Shown: positions 1 to 7,632 of the stretch, in pieces
Layout of the letters: the number at the start of each line of letters is the position of its first letter
How positions within the stretch are numbered: position 1 is the first letter of the stretch
Position numbers and translations under genes: made by a program
The notes under the pieces: generated by a model
Databases searched by the model: none
What the model saw: only the letters and a program-made list of their open reading frames with translations
Told to the model about the DNA's origin: nothing
Origin: Shinella sp. XGS7
Lineage (GTDB): Bacteria > Pseudomonadota > Gammaproteobacteria > Burkholderiales > Burkholderiaceae_C
NCBI RefSeq assembly: GCF_020535565.1
Contig: NZ_CP084758.1
Location: 833,501-897,500, forward strand
Direction: 5' to 3'
Length of the DNA: 64,000 nucleotides

Positions 1-715
1 TGATGCTGGGATAGACCACGTCAAACTTGCCCTTGCCCACCTCGTTCTCGATCAGCTCGGCCTCGTTCTCGAAGGTCACCAGCACATCACCGATATCGCG
101 CTGGGTGAAGGTGGTGGTGGCGCCGCGGCCGCCGCCGTCCAGCACCGGCACATTGGCCAGCAGCTTGCCCACGAACTCGCGGGCCTGGGCCTCGCTGCCG
201 CCCTTGGCGACAACCGAGCCCCAGGCGCCCAGATAGGTGTAGCGGCCATTGCCCGAGGTCTTGGGGTTGGGCACGATGACGGCGATGCCGCTGCGCGCCA
301 GATCGGCCCAGTCCTTGATGGCCTTGGGGTTGCCCTTGCGCACCAGGAAGACGGTGGTGGTGGTGTAGGGCGCGGCGCCATGCGGCAGGGCGCGGCGCCA
401 GTCCGTCTTGATCAGACCCTTCTCGGCCAGCAGGTCCAGGTCGGTGGCCTGGTTCATGGTCACGATATCGGCCTCCAGCCCGCCCACCACGGCCAGGGCC
501 TGGCGGCTGGAGCCGCCATGCGACTGGTTGACGCTCACGCTCTTGCCCGTGCGGGCCTGGTACTGCTTGGCGAAGGCGGGGTTGATGTCCTTGTAGAGCT
601 CGCGGCTCACGTCATAGGAGACATTGAGCAGGGCCTCCTGGGCCAGGGCGGGCCCGGCCGTCAGGCCGAGCAGGGACAGGGCGAGCCAGGTCTTGCGGGC
701 GGTAGTCAGCAGCAT
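1..715 (-). CDS. sbp: Periplasmic sulfate-binding protein (Sbp/CysP family), cut by the window edge
   Basis: This is the N-terminal part (about 238 residues visible of a usual 330-340) of a sulfate/thiosulfate ABC transporter binding protein; the C-terminus lies outside the window. A Sec signal peptide (hydrophobic stretch ending GPALAQ) is followed by the family's mature start LLNVSYDVSRELYKDIN, the QSHGGSSRQA segment, the NPKTSGNGRY loop and GGGRGATTTF, all typical of Sbp. The start ATG at 715 is the first in frame with a signal peptide directly after it. It is paralogous to the complete gene at 12946-13959 but uses the normal codon style of this genome. The upstream region carries a motif shared with that paralogue. 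The transporter permeases are not visible. Family assignment is firm; choice of sulfate versus thiosulfate is not decided by sequence alone. Confidence 0.93.
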   Translation of the reverse strand, partial: MLLTTARKTWLALSLLGLTAGPALAQEALLNVSYDVSRELYKDINPAFAKQYQARTGKSVSVNQSHGGSSRQALAVVGGLEADIVTMNQATDLDLLAEKGLIKTDWRRALPHGAAPYTTTTVFLVRKGNPKAIKDWADLARSGIAVIVPNPKTSGNGRYTYLGAWGSVVAKGGSEAQAREFVGKLLANVPVLDGGGRGATTTFTQRDIGDVLVTFENEAELIENEVGKGKFDVVYPSI

Positions 716-790
716 GCGTTTCTCGGGCGCCGGCCTGAGGGACCGGGTGGCGTGTCGGTGTTGTGAAGGACCGCCAGCGTGCCAAGAAGC

Positions 791-831
791 GCTTATTCGA
801 GGAAGAACAGTTTTTGTATTTGCTTATCCGG
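791..831 (-). promoter_or_regulatory. Candidate CysB-type regulatory region upstream of sbp
   Basis: Read on the minus strand, this AT-rich stretch contains ATAAGCAAA, then an A-rich spacer, GTTCTTCCTC, and a second ATAAG. The upstream region of the second sbp gene (14028-14053) has ATAAGCAAA followed by GTTCTTGCTTC in the same order and orientation. Sharing between two paralogues in sulfur genes suggests binding by a CysB/Cbl/SsuR-like LysR regulator; this is inference, and no such regulator gene is in the window. Confidence 0.4.
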
Positions 832-861
832 AAAAAGCTTTTCACGAACGCACCAAAGCGC

Positions 862-1136
862 GCCCACCCGGCCGGTGCGCGCGCAAAAAATGGCCCAGAC
901 CATGGGCAGGGCGCTCCTTCGCCATACCCCTATGACACCCCATGAGCCGCTGCCCACGGTCTGGCCCGCAGTCCCGCCAGGCCGGGGCCTCGCGGGCAAC
1001 TTCTCGCTGCTGCGAAGAAGCTCCCTCCTTCTGGTTCTCAGGCTTTGCAGCCTAGGGCCGGGCGCCCGCGGTGACGACGAAGCAAAACGCCTGAGCTCCT
1101 GCGGCCGCTGCATAAGCCTGGGGACCCGTCCGCATG
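862..1136. other. Intergenic stretch without recognisable gene
   Basis: Between the upstream region of the sulfate-binding gene and the terminator of the glycosyltransferase there is roughly 275 bp in which I see no convincing reading frame or RNA. The open frames here are rich in Arg, Ser and Pro and have no family resemblance. It probably holds the distal promoter region of the leftward sbp gene. Confidence 0.5.
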
Positions 1137-1168
1137 AAAAAAGCCGCTGGGTCTCGGACCAGCGGCTT
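1137..1168 (-). terminator. Rho-independent terminator of the glycosyltransferase gene
   Basis: A perfect 10-bp stem (AAGCCGCTGG at 1141-1150 with CCAGCGGCTT at 1159-1168, 8-nt loop) is followed on the minus strand by a run of six T. It lies about 20 bp past the stop codon of the leftward gene at 1189-2007. Confidence 0.9.
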
Positions 1169-1188
1169 CCAGGCGGGGCGTGGGGACC

Positions 1189-2007
1189 TCAATCGGCCCA
1201 GTGCTTCTGCAGCCAGGGCACGGGCAGCACGAAACGGGTCAGGTGCTTCCAGGCGCTTTTCTCCACGCGGCGCTGCGGATTGAAGGCATCCCGCACATGC
1301 TGCCAGCGCGTGGGGGGCTGGTCCTGGGTTTCGAACCAGCGACCGTCAATCACCTCGCCGGGGTTGGGTCCGCCGGGGAAGGTCACGATCTTGGCGCCCT
1401 TGGGCAGGCGCGCCACCTTGAAGTAGCGCAGCGGGAACTGCGGCAGGCAGTGCAGGCGGAAATGGCGGGTCCAGTGCTCGGGCCAGAGCTTGATGCCACC
1501 CGGCACGGATTCGGTGATGTAGTGCTGCTCGAAATGGCAGCGATCCGCCACCCCCTGGGGATCGGCACGGAAATTTGCCAGGATCTGCGGATTGCGCCCC
1601 ACCGGGTAACGGAAGACCGAGGTCTGGCCCAGGCGCTGCAGGGGCTTGGCCCAGTTGCGGGCCAGGATCACATCATCCGGGTGGCCGTACTCGAAATAGC
1701 CGTCGATATTGCCGACGATGGCCGAGTCCAGATCCACAAACAGGGCGGGACCGGGCTCCAGGCCCGGCACCTCAGCCCCCCAGAGTACCAGCTTGCGCCA
1801 TTTGCCAGGGCTGTTCTTGGGCCATTCACAACCCAGTTCGGGCAGGGGCTGGGCCACCACCTCGGGCCGCAGGCCGCTGGGATCGTCGGTCAGACACACC
1901 AGTTTGAAAGGACCGGTGATGTTGCGAGCCGCCATGGCATACATGCGGTTCACATATTCGGGGCCGAAACGGGTTCCCCACTTGACGACGACGATTTGCT
2001 TGAGCAT
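1189..2007 (-). CDS. Putative glycosyltransferase with a DxD motif
   Basis: A 272-residue cytosolic protein that resembles nucleotide-sugar-dependent glycosyltransferases of the GT8-like/GT-A fold. It opens with the short beta strand IVVVKWG followed by YVNRMYAMAARN, and it has the metal-binding DxD motif as D92-L-D94 within ALFVDLDSAIVGN. A second conserved-looking stretch is KIVTFPGGPNPGE. There is no signal peptide or membrane segment. It stands alone, read leftward, with its own terminator and divergent from the chemoreceptor gene, so no pathway context helps. Likely role is transfer of a sugar to a cell-surface glycan or protein; substrate is unknown. The start ATG at 2007 is the first in frame. 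Confidence 0.65.
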   Translation of the reverse strand: MLKQIVVVKWGTRFGPEYVNRMYAMAARNITGPFKLVCLTDDPSGLRPEVVAQPLPELGCEWPKNSPGKWRKLVLWGAEVPGLEPGPALFVDLDSAIVGNIDGYFEYGHPDDVILARNWAKPLQRLGQTSVFRYPVGRNPQILANFRADPQGVADRCHFEQHYITESVPGGIKLWPEHWTRHFRLHCLPQFPLRYFKVARLPKGAKIVTFPGGPNPGEVIDGRWFETQDQPPTRWQHVRDAFNPQRRVEKSAWKHLTRFVLPVPWLQKHWAD

Positions 2008-2315
2008 CTGCCTTGAATCCTCGGGCTAGCTGCCCGCGAGAATTCTAGGAGCTCGCGACAAGTTCTCCCCAGTCAAGGAGACAAATACCCTACAACGAAG
2101 TTCAATGTTTCTATACGTAAAGATTGTGTTTCGCTCACATGAATCAAACATGAATTTCGAGCAGCTTGGGCTGGCGCTTGTTCGACAAGCGCCCGAATCG
2201 GGCGTTGCGAGTCGCTCTGCCACCACAGGACCGGCCACAAAACCCGACTTAAATCGCATAAACGGGGCCGAATGACGGTTTCACCCTGGTATCTCATGGG
2301 CCGGGAGGACTAGGC
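2008..2315. other. Divergent intergenic region with an AT-rich core and a palindrome
   Basis: This 308-bp spacer separates the leftward glycosyltransferase from the rightward chemoreceptor gene and holds no gene. Bases 2080-2160 are clearly more AT-rich than the surroundings, as expected for promoters on both strands. The odd-length palindrome CGCCCGAATCGGGCG at 2190-2204, flanked by CAA/TTG, could be an operator. A TAAA at 2250 and GCCGA at 2267 recall a flagellar sigma-28 promoter but the 13-bp spacing is too short for a firm call. Confidence 0.5.
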
Positions 2316-4097
2316 TTGCCCCACCCCTCAAGCCTTCCCTTTCCCATGAACCGCTCCTCTACCGTCCATTCCCTGGGCCGCCACAGCGTGGCCTTTCGCC
2401 TGTGGGCCTCGGTGATTGCCGTCATCGTGGCCCTGTTCGCCGTCATCGGCTATTCCTCGCTGCGCAGCAACCAGGTCCAGGAGCGCACCACGGCCATCGC
2501 CGCCGCCATGGACGCCAAGGTGGACGCCGCGCGGCGCTGGGCTGGCATGACCACGGCCAATGTGGTGCGGGTGCAGGCCTCGGCCGCCAGCAGCGATCCG
2601 GCCATCGAGGCCATGTACAAGGAGGTGATCCCGGCCGTGATCGCCGAGATCAGCAAGGTGCAGAAGTCCATTGAGGCTTCCGAGCTCAGCAGCGCCGACA
2701 AGGCCCTGATGGAGCGCATCACCGGCGAGCGCAAGGCGGTGCTGGACTCCCTGGCCCGCACCCGCCAGCTCAAGGCCAGCGATCCCGCGGCCGCAGCCCA
2801 GGAAGTCACGCAGCGCTTCAACCCGGCCGTGGATGTCTATCTGAAGTCGCTCAATGAGTTCGCCGAGCTCCAGGTCAAGGAAAAGGAGCGCATCCTGGGC
2901 GAGCTGGCCGAGGAGCGCAAAAGCACGGTGCGCATCGCCGCCGGCCTGATCGCCCTGGTGGTGATCGGCCTGGTGGCCGGCGCCGTCTGGCTGGTGCGCT
3001 CCATCCAGCAGCCCCTGGCCCAGGCCATGGAGGCGGCCGACCGCATCGCTGCCGGCGATCTGGGCACCCAGGTCCATGTGGACCGCCAGGACGAGTTCGG
3101 CCAGCTGCTGGGCGCCATGGAACGCATGGTGGGCCAGTTGCGCCGCGTGGTGGGCGAGGTGCGACAGGGCATCGATTCGGTGTCCACCGCCTCCAGCGAG
3201 ATCGCCACCGGCAACCATGACCTGAGCGCACGCACCGAGCAGACCGCCTCCAGCCTGCAGGAGACGGCCAGCTCCATGGAAGAGCTGACCGCCACCGTGG
3301 GCCACTCGGCCGACACGGCACGCCAGGCCAACCAGCTGGCCAGCTCGGCGGCCGAGGCCGCCACCCGCGGCGGCCAGGTGGTGGAGCAGGTGGTGGGCAA
3401 TATGGCCCAGATCACCGAGAGCTCGCGCGAGATCTCCAACATCATCGGCGTCATCGACGAAATCGCCTTCCAGACCAACCTGCTGGCCCTGAATGCCGGG
3501 GTGGAAGCGGCTCGTGCGGGCGAGGCCGGCAAGGGCTTCGCCGTCGTCGCGCAGGAAGTGCGAGAACTCGCCCAGCGTTCGGCCAATGCCGCCAAGGAGA
3601 TCAAGACGCTGATCAATGCCAGCGTCGAGCGCGTGGAGGCCGGCGCCCAGCTGGTGGGCCAGACCGGCGAGGCGATGAATGACATCGTCAGCAGCGTCAA
3701 GCGCGTGACCGATCTGATCGGCGAGATCGCCTCCTCGGCCACCGAGCAGCGCGACGGCATCGCCCAGGTCAATCTGGCCGTGACCCAGCTGGATCAGATG
3801 ACCCAGCAGAATGCGGCCCTGGTGGAGGAATCCGCGGCCGCCGCCCAGTCCCTGCGCGAGCAGTCGGCCCGCCTGGCCGAGGCCGTGTCGGTCTTCAAGC
3901 TGGAGCAGGGCAGCGTGAGCCGCACGCCAGCCCCGGCCGCACCGCGCGCCCCGGCGCCGGCCCGCAAGCCCACCACGCCTGCGACCGCACGGCCGGCCAC
4001 GGCAGCGCCGAAAGCGGCGCACAAACCCGCGCCCAAGGCAGCCCCCGCCCCCGCGCCCAAGGTCGCGGCGGTGAGCGACGAGTGGGAATCCTTCTGA
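2316..4097 (+). CDS. Methyl-accepting chemotaxis protein with C-terminal CheR tether
   Basis: A 593-residue transmembrane chemoreceptor of the Tsr/Tar class. TM1 spans about residues 27-46, a helical periplasmic sensor domain (4-helix-bundle type) follows to about 205, TM2 is about 208-228, then a HAMP domain and the cytoplasmic signalling hairpin. The hairpin tip carries the highly conserved IDEIAFQTNLLALNAGVEAA sequence that contacts CheA and CheW. After the coiled coil comes an Ala/Pro/Lys-rich linker of roughly 60 residues and the end DEWESF, close to the NWETF pentapeptide that docks CheR/CheB. The start is a TTG at 2316 with GGAGG seven bases upstream; the in-frame ATG at 2346 has no ribosome-binding site. 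The ligand is unknown. No other chemotaxis gene is in the window. Confidence 0.95.
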   Translation: MPHPSSLPFPMNRSSTVHSLGRHSVAFRLWASVIAVIVALFAVIGYSSLRSNQVQERTTAIAAAMDAKVDAARRWAGMTTANVVRVQASAASSDPAIEAMYKEVIPAVIAEISKVQKSIEASELSSADKALMERITGERKAVLDSLARTRQLKASDPAAAAQEVTQRFNPAVDVYLKSLNEFAELQVKEKERILGELAEERKSTVRIAAGLIALVVIGLVAGAVWLVRSIQQPLAQAMEAADRIAAGDLGTQVHVDRQDEFGQLLGAMERMVGQLRRVVGEVRQGIDSVSTASSEIATGNHDLSARTEQTASSLQETASSMEELTATVGHSADTARQANQLASSAAEAATRGGQVVEQVVGNMAQITESSREISNIIGVIDEIAFQTNLLALNAGVEAARAGEAGKGFAVVAQEVRELAQRSANAAKEIKTLINASVERVEAGAQLVGQTGEAMNDIVSSVKRVTDLIGEIASSATEQRDGIAQVNLAVTQLDQMTQQNAALVEESAAAAQSLREQSARLAEAVSVFKLEQGSVSRTPAPAAPRAPAPARKPTTPATARPATAAPKAAHKPAPKAAPAPAPKVAAVSDEWESF

Positions 4098-4100
4098 GCG

Positions 4101-4136
4101 AACGAACGAACGAACGAACGAACGAGCGAACGAGCG
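4101..4136. repeat. AACG tetranucleotide microsatellite
   Basis: Six perfect AACG units (4101-4124) are followed by AGCG, AACG, AGCG and then a short CG run. The tract starts three bases after the chemoreceptor stop codon and ends before the convergent MFS stop at 4160, so slippage would not change either protein. No T-run terminator is seen between the two genes. Confidence 0.9.
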
Positions 4137-4159
4137 CGCGCGCGGGCAGGCGCAACGGG

Positions 4160-5359
4160 TCAGTGACCGACGGGTAGCGGCAAGCGGCTGGGCGGCAGCG
4201 GCTGGCGGGCATCCAGCCGGCCGCTCAGGCGGGTGAGGGCCAGGGCGCCCAGCACCACCAGGGCGCCCACCCAGGGCAGGGGCGCCAGGCCCCAGCCCGC
4301 CACGATCTCGCCGCCCAGCTGGGCGCCGGCGGCAATGCCCACATTGAAGGCCGCGATGTTCAGGCCCGAGGCCACGTCCACGGCCCGCGGCGCATGGCGC
4401 TCGGCCAGCTGCACCACATAGACCTGCAGGCCCGCCACATTGCCAAAGGCCACGGCCCCCCAGAGCAGCACGGTCAGCAGCATCAGGGGCTTGGACGCCG
4501 CGGTGAAGTTCAGCAGCAGCAGCACGGCCGCCAGCAGGGCGAAGATCAGGCTCAGCGCGGCGACCGGGCCGCGGCGGTCGGCCAGGCGGCCGCCCCAGAG
4601 ATTGCCCACGGCCACCGAGACGCCGTAGACCAGCATCACCAGACCCACGGTGCCGGCTTCGAAGCCCGCACGCTCTTGCAGCATGGGCGCCAGAAAGGTG
4701 AAGGTGACGAAGGTGCCGCCATAGCCGAGCGCCGTCATGGCGAAGACGATCAGCAGGCGGCCGGAGCCGAGCACGCGCACCTGCTCCATCAGGCCGGCGG
4801 GCGTTTCGCGGCGCAGGTTCGCCGGCAGCAGGAAGGCGATGGCGGCGAGGGCCACGACGCCGAGCCCGGCGACGGCCCAGAAGGTGGCGCGCCAGCCGAA
4901 GGTCTGGCCGATGAAGGTGCCGAGCGGCACGCCGGTGACGATGGCGACCGTCAGGCCCATGAACATCATGGCGATGGCGGAGGCGCGCTTGTCGGGTGCG
5001 ACCAGATCGGCCGCGATGGTGGCGCCGACGGAGAAGAAGACGCCGTGCGCGAAGGCCGAAAGCACCCGGCCGGCCAGCAGCATGCCGTAGCTCGGCGCGA
5101 GCGCGGCCAGCGCATTGCCGGCGATGAAGAGGGCCATGAGGCCCAAAAGCAGCGGTTTGCGGCCGAGCTTTCCGGTGAGGGCCGTCAGCACCGGCGCGCC
5201 GAAGGTGACGCCGAGCGCATAGACGGAAACGATGAGGCCGGCGAGCGGCAGGGTGATGTGGAGGTCGGAAGCGACGGTCGGCAGGAGGCCGACGATCACG
5301 AATTCCGTGGTGCCGATGGCATAGGCGCTGAGGGTCAGCGCCAGCAGGGCGATGGGCAT
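4160..5359 (-). CDS. MFS efflux transporter of the AraJ/YdhP (DHA1) type
   Basis: A 399-residue, 12-helix major facilitator. The N-terminal stretch MPIALLALTLSAYAIGTTEFVIVGLLP and the loop GKLGRKPLL between TM2 and TM3 are typical of the AraJ/YdhP/NepI group of drug, sugar or nucleoside exporters. It is divergent from a LysR-type regulator at 5472, the usual arrangement for a regulator controlling its neighbour. The start ATG at 5359 fits the family N-terminus; upstream in-frame codons would run into the regulator gene. Oddity: from the start codon to about 4740, roughly half of the leucines are CTC and most valines GTC, whereas the rest of the gene uses CTG and GTG almost only, so the gene looks mosaic. 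Substrate unknown. Confidence 0.88.
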   Translation of the reverse strand: MPIALLALTLSAYAIGTTEFVIVGLLPTVASDLHITLPLAGLIVSVYALGVTFGAPVLTALTGKLGRKPLLLGLMALFIAGNALAALAPSYGMLLAGRVLSAFAHGVFFSVGATIAADLVAPDKRASAIAMMFMGLTVAIVTGVPLGTFIGQTFGWRATFWAVAGLGVVALAAIAFLLPANLRRETPAGLMEQVRVLGSGRLLIVFAMTALGYGGTFVTFTFLAPMLQERAGFEAGTVGLVMLVYGVSVAVGNLWGGRLADRRGPVAALSLIFALLAAVLLLLNFTAASKPLMLLTVLLWGAVAFGNVAGLQVYVVQLAERHAPRAVDVASGLNIAAFNVGIAAGAQLGGEIVAGWGLAPLPWVGALVVLGALALTRLSGRLDARQPLPPSRLPLPVGH

Positions 5360-5454
5360 GGCTGCAAGCACTCCGAAACAGGTTTTGAGCGGGAAAGGGC
5401 GCCAGTGTGCGCAGGCGCTGCTTGCAGAAAAAGCCGTTATCCTGCGATTCATTC

Positions 5455-5469
5455 TTGATCTGAAATCAA
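5455..5469. promoter_or_regulatory. LysR-type operator (T-N11-A dyad) in the MFS/LysR spacer
   Basis: TTGATCTGAAATCAA is an interrupted dyad (TTGAT-N5-ATCAA) that contains the T-N11-A core bound by LysR-family regulators. It ends two bases before the ATG of the regulator gene and lies 95 bp upstream of the MFS start, so it probably serves autorepression and control of the divergent transporter. Confidence 0.6.
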
Positions 5470-5471
5470 TA

Positions 5472-6434
5472 ATGAAGACCACGCTGGACGAGTTGCAGGC
5501 CTTTGTGGCCGTGGTGGACAGCGGCTCCATCACCGCCGCGGCCGAGCGCCTGGCGCAGACGGTCTCGGCCCTGAGTCGCAGCCTGGCGCGCCTGGAGGGC
5601 AAGCTGGGCACCAGCCTGCTCAACCGCACCACCCGCCGCCTGGCCCTGACCGAAGAGGGCCAGCTCTTTCTGGCGCGGGCCCGCGCCATCCTGGACGCCG
5701 TGAACGAGGCCGAGCAGCAGCTGGCCGCCCGGCGCGTGCGCCCGGCCGGGCGCCTGCGGGTGAATGCCGCCACGCCCTTCATGCTGCATGTGCTGGTGCC
5801 CCTGCTGGGCGGGCTGCGCGAGCGCTACCCCGAGCTGGAGCTGGTGCTGGACAGCGACGAGCTCAATATCGATCTGCTGGAGCAGCGCACCGATGTGGCC
5901 CTGCGCATCGGTGCCCTGCGCGACTCCACCCTGCATGCCCGGCCCCTGGGTGCCAGCCGCCTGCGGGTGCTGGCCAGCCCGGCCTATCTGAAGGCCCGGG
6001 GCCGGCCGCGCAGCCCGGCCGAGCTGGCCGGCCACAGCCTGCTGGGCTTCACCCAGCCGGACAGCCTCAATGAATGGCCGCTGCGCCTGGCCGGCGGCGA
6101 GCTGCTGCGCATCCAGCCCAGCCTCAGCGCCTCCAGCGGCGAAACCCTGCGCCAGCTGGCCCTGGCGCACCAGGGCATCGTCTGCCTCTCGGACTTCATG
6201 AGCTGCGAGGACCGGCGCCGTGGCGACCTGGTGCAGCTCTTCGCGAAGGAAACGGTGGAGCAGCTGCAGTCCATCCACGCGGTCTACTACCGCAACAGCG
6301 CGCTGGCGGCGCGCATCGCCTGTTTTCTGGACCATCTGGCCGCGCAGCTCGCAGCCAGCGACTGGGCCGAGCAGACGCCGGGCCCGCGGCCGGAGCCGGG
6401 GACGGGGGCGGGCGGCCTCAGGCCGCCGGCTTGA
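5472..6434 (+). CDS. LysR-family transcriptional regulator
   Basis: A 320-residue regulator. Residues 1-60 form the winged helix-turn-helix (LDELQAFVAVVDSGSITAAAERLAQTVSALSRSLARLE), followed by a linker helix and a periplasmic-binding-protein-like effector domain from about residue 90 to 295. It is nearest in style to the group that regulates divergent efflux or oxidoreductase genes. The start at 5472 puts the DNA-binding domain at the very N-terminus; an in-frame start 120 bp upstream would overlap the MFS start and add a non-conserved tail. The last 25 residues (Pro/Gly-rich) are not conserved. The 3' end overlaps the convergent membrane-protein gene by 17 bp. Probable target: the MFS gene at 4160-5359. 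Confidence 0.92.
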   Translation: MKTTLDELQAFVAVVDSGSITAAAERLAQTVSALSRSLARLEGKLGTSLLNRTTRRLALTEEGQLFLARARAILDAVNEAEQQLAARRVRPAGRLRVNAATPFMLHVLVPLLGGLRERYPELELVLDSDELNIDLLEQRTDVALRIGALRDSTLHARPLGASRLRVLASPAYLKARGRPRSPAELAGHSLLGFTQPDSLNEWPLRLAGGELLRIQPSLSASSGETLRQLALAHQGIVCLSDFMSCEDRRRGDLVQLFAKETVEQLQSIHAVYYRNSALAARIACFLDHLAAQLAASDWAEQTPGPRPEPGTGAGGLRPPA

Positions 6435-6888
6435 GGCGCTTGACCAGGGTGCCGGCCGTGATCACGCCGGCCAGGGCCGCCACCATATTGAGCACGCCCC
6501 ACAGCGGCGGCACCAGGGAGGACAGCAGCATGGCGGTCAGCGGCAGGCTGCTGTAGTGCGGCATCTGGGCCGCGGCCAGCACGCCGTAGAAGAGCCAGCC
6601 CAGCCAGGCCAGACCCATGCCCCACATGCAGGCGCCGGTCGTCGGCCGACGGCCGCGGCGCTGGGGCCGCACGGTGAGATAGCTCCAGCCCAGGGCCAGC
6701 AGAAAGACCGGCAGGGCGTAGATCAGGGACTCGCCCACGATGCGCGAGGCGCTGTCCTGGCTGCCGAAGAGGTAGAAGAAGTCGCTGGGGCCGAACAGCT
6801 CGGCCATCAGGCCGCTCATCAGCATGGCCGCGCTGTAGAGGGCCAGACCGGAGAAGAAGGCGCCGATGCGCCGCGAGTGCAGCATCAT
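6418..6888 (-). CDS. Small integral membrane protein of unknown function
   Basis: A 156-residue protein with about four membrane-spanning helices (near residues 9-29, 54-72, 87-106 and 117-146) and a short Arg-rich loop RPQRRGRRPTT on the presumed cytoplasmic side. I do not recognise the family. It is read leftward, convergent with and overlapping the LysR gene by 17 bp. The start ATG at 6888 is followed by a second ATG; either could be used. Codon use is native. No functional inference is possible from neighbours. Confidence 0.6.
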   Translation of the reverse strand: MMLHSRRIGAFFSGLALYSAAMLMSGLMAELFGPSDFFYLFGSQDSASRIVGESLIYALPVFLLALGWSYLTVRPQRRGRRPTTGACMWGMGLAWLGWLFYGVLAAAQMPHYSSLPLTAMLLSSLVPPLWGVLNMVAALAGVITAGTLVKRLKPAA

Positions 6889-6981
6889 GGTGGTGACTCA
6901 GGGTTCAGACAGATTGTGTCCCATTCTCCGGCGACAGACTGAACTTGTGCATCACAAGGCCCCCCGCTCTGAGGGGCCGGA

Positions 6982-7572
6982 TTACCCCCGATTCCGGTGG
7001 TCGGCCAGCCGATTCATCAAAACGTCAAAAGCCTGCCACAGGCCATCCAGGCCCGAGGCGGCGGGCTCCAGCTGCTGCAGGGCCAGGGCGGCGGCCTCCA
7101 GGGTGGAGAGCTGGCCGGCCCGCTCGGCCCGCCGCACCGCATAGCGCGAGACCGGGGCTTCGGGCCAGGACAGGCGCGGCAGGGCCTGCAGCGCGGGGTT
7201 CAGGGCCAGCATCTTGCGACTCTTGCGCCAGGTGCCGTCCAGCACCACCAGCCGCTGCGGCCGCCAGCCCGCGGGCCAGGGCGCGCCACCCTCGCCGGGA
7301 TAGAGCAGGGCCGCTCCGGCCAGGCGCGGCGCCAGGATCTCAGGCGCGAACTGCTCGCCCGTCAGCAGCTCGCTGCGCGGTGCCAGGCACAGATGCAGCA
7401 GGCGCGCGGTGTTCTTGGCCTGCAGCACCTCCCGCGGATGCTGCAGGATCAGCAGCTCGGTGGCCGTGTGCACCGGCCGCAGCAGATCGCACAGGCAGGT
7501 GCTCAGCGGGTGCAGGCAGCGGGGACAGCGGGGGCGGGCCATGGGAGCGCGGAGCAAGAAGGGGGCGATCAT
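6982..7572 (-). CDS. tapT: DTW-domain protein, tRNA-uridine aminocarboxypropyltransferase
   Basis: A 196-residue member of the DTW family, whose E. coli member TapT (YfiP) transfers the 3-amino-3-carboxypropyl group of S-adenosylmethionine to uridine 47 of tRNA (acp3U). The N-terminal zinc-site cysteines are C16, C19, C26 and C28 (CPRCLHPLSTCLCD). The name-giving motif is D113-G-T-W116 in VVLDGTWRKSRKM, and the central LLILQHPRE strand is also typical. Translation may begin at Met11 (MARPRCPRC), which gives a more usual N-terminus. It is divergent from the hydrolase gene by about 60 bp. Confidence 0.88.
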   Translation of the reverse strand: MIAPFLLRAPMARPRCPRCLHPLSTCLCDLLRPVHTATELLILQHPREVLQAKNTARLLHLCLAPRSELLTGEQFAPEILAPRLAGAALLYPGEGGAPWPAGWRPQRLVVLDGTWRKSRKMLALNPALQALPRLSWPEAPVSRYAVRRAERAGQLSTLEAAALALQQLEPAASGLDGLWQAFDVLMNRLADHRNRG

Positions 7573-7632
7573 GGCACGCCACGCGCAGCGCCCGGCCCCG
7601 CGCGGGCGCCAGGCTCACTAAGATGCCCGGCC

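Noticed and set aside
793-1113. Minus-strand frame of 106 codons between sbp and the glycosyltransferase
   Set aside because: Arg/Ser/Pro-rich composition without conserved features, and it spans the probable promoter of sbp.
2250-2274. Sigma-28 promoter in front of the chemoreceptor gene
   Set aside because: TAAA and GCCGA are present but 13 bp apart instead of about 15, and the second half of the -10 element does not match.
4101-4136. Phase-variable repeat affecting a protein
   Set aside because: The repeat begins after the chemoreceptor stop and ends before the MFS stop, so slippage does not change a reading frame.
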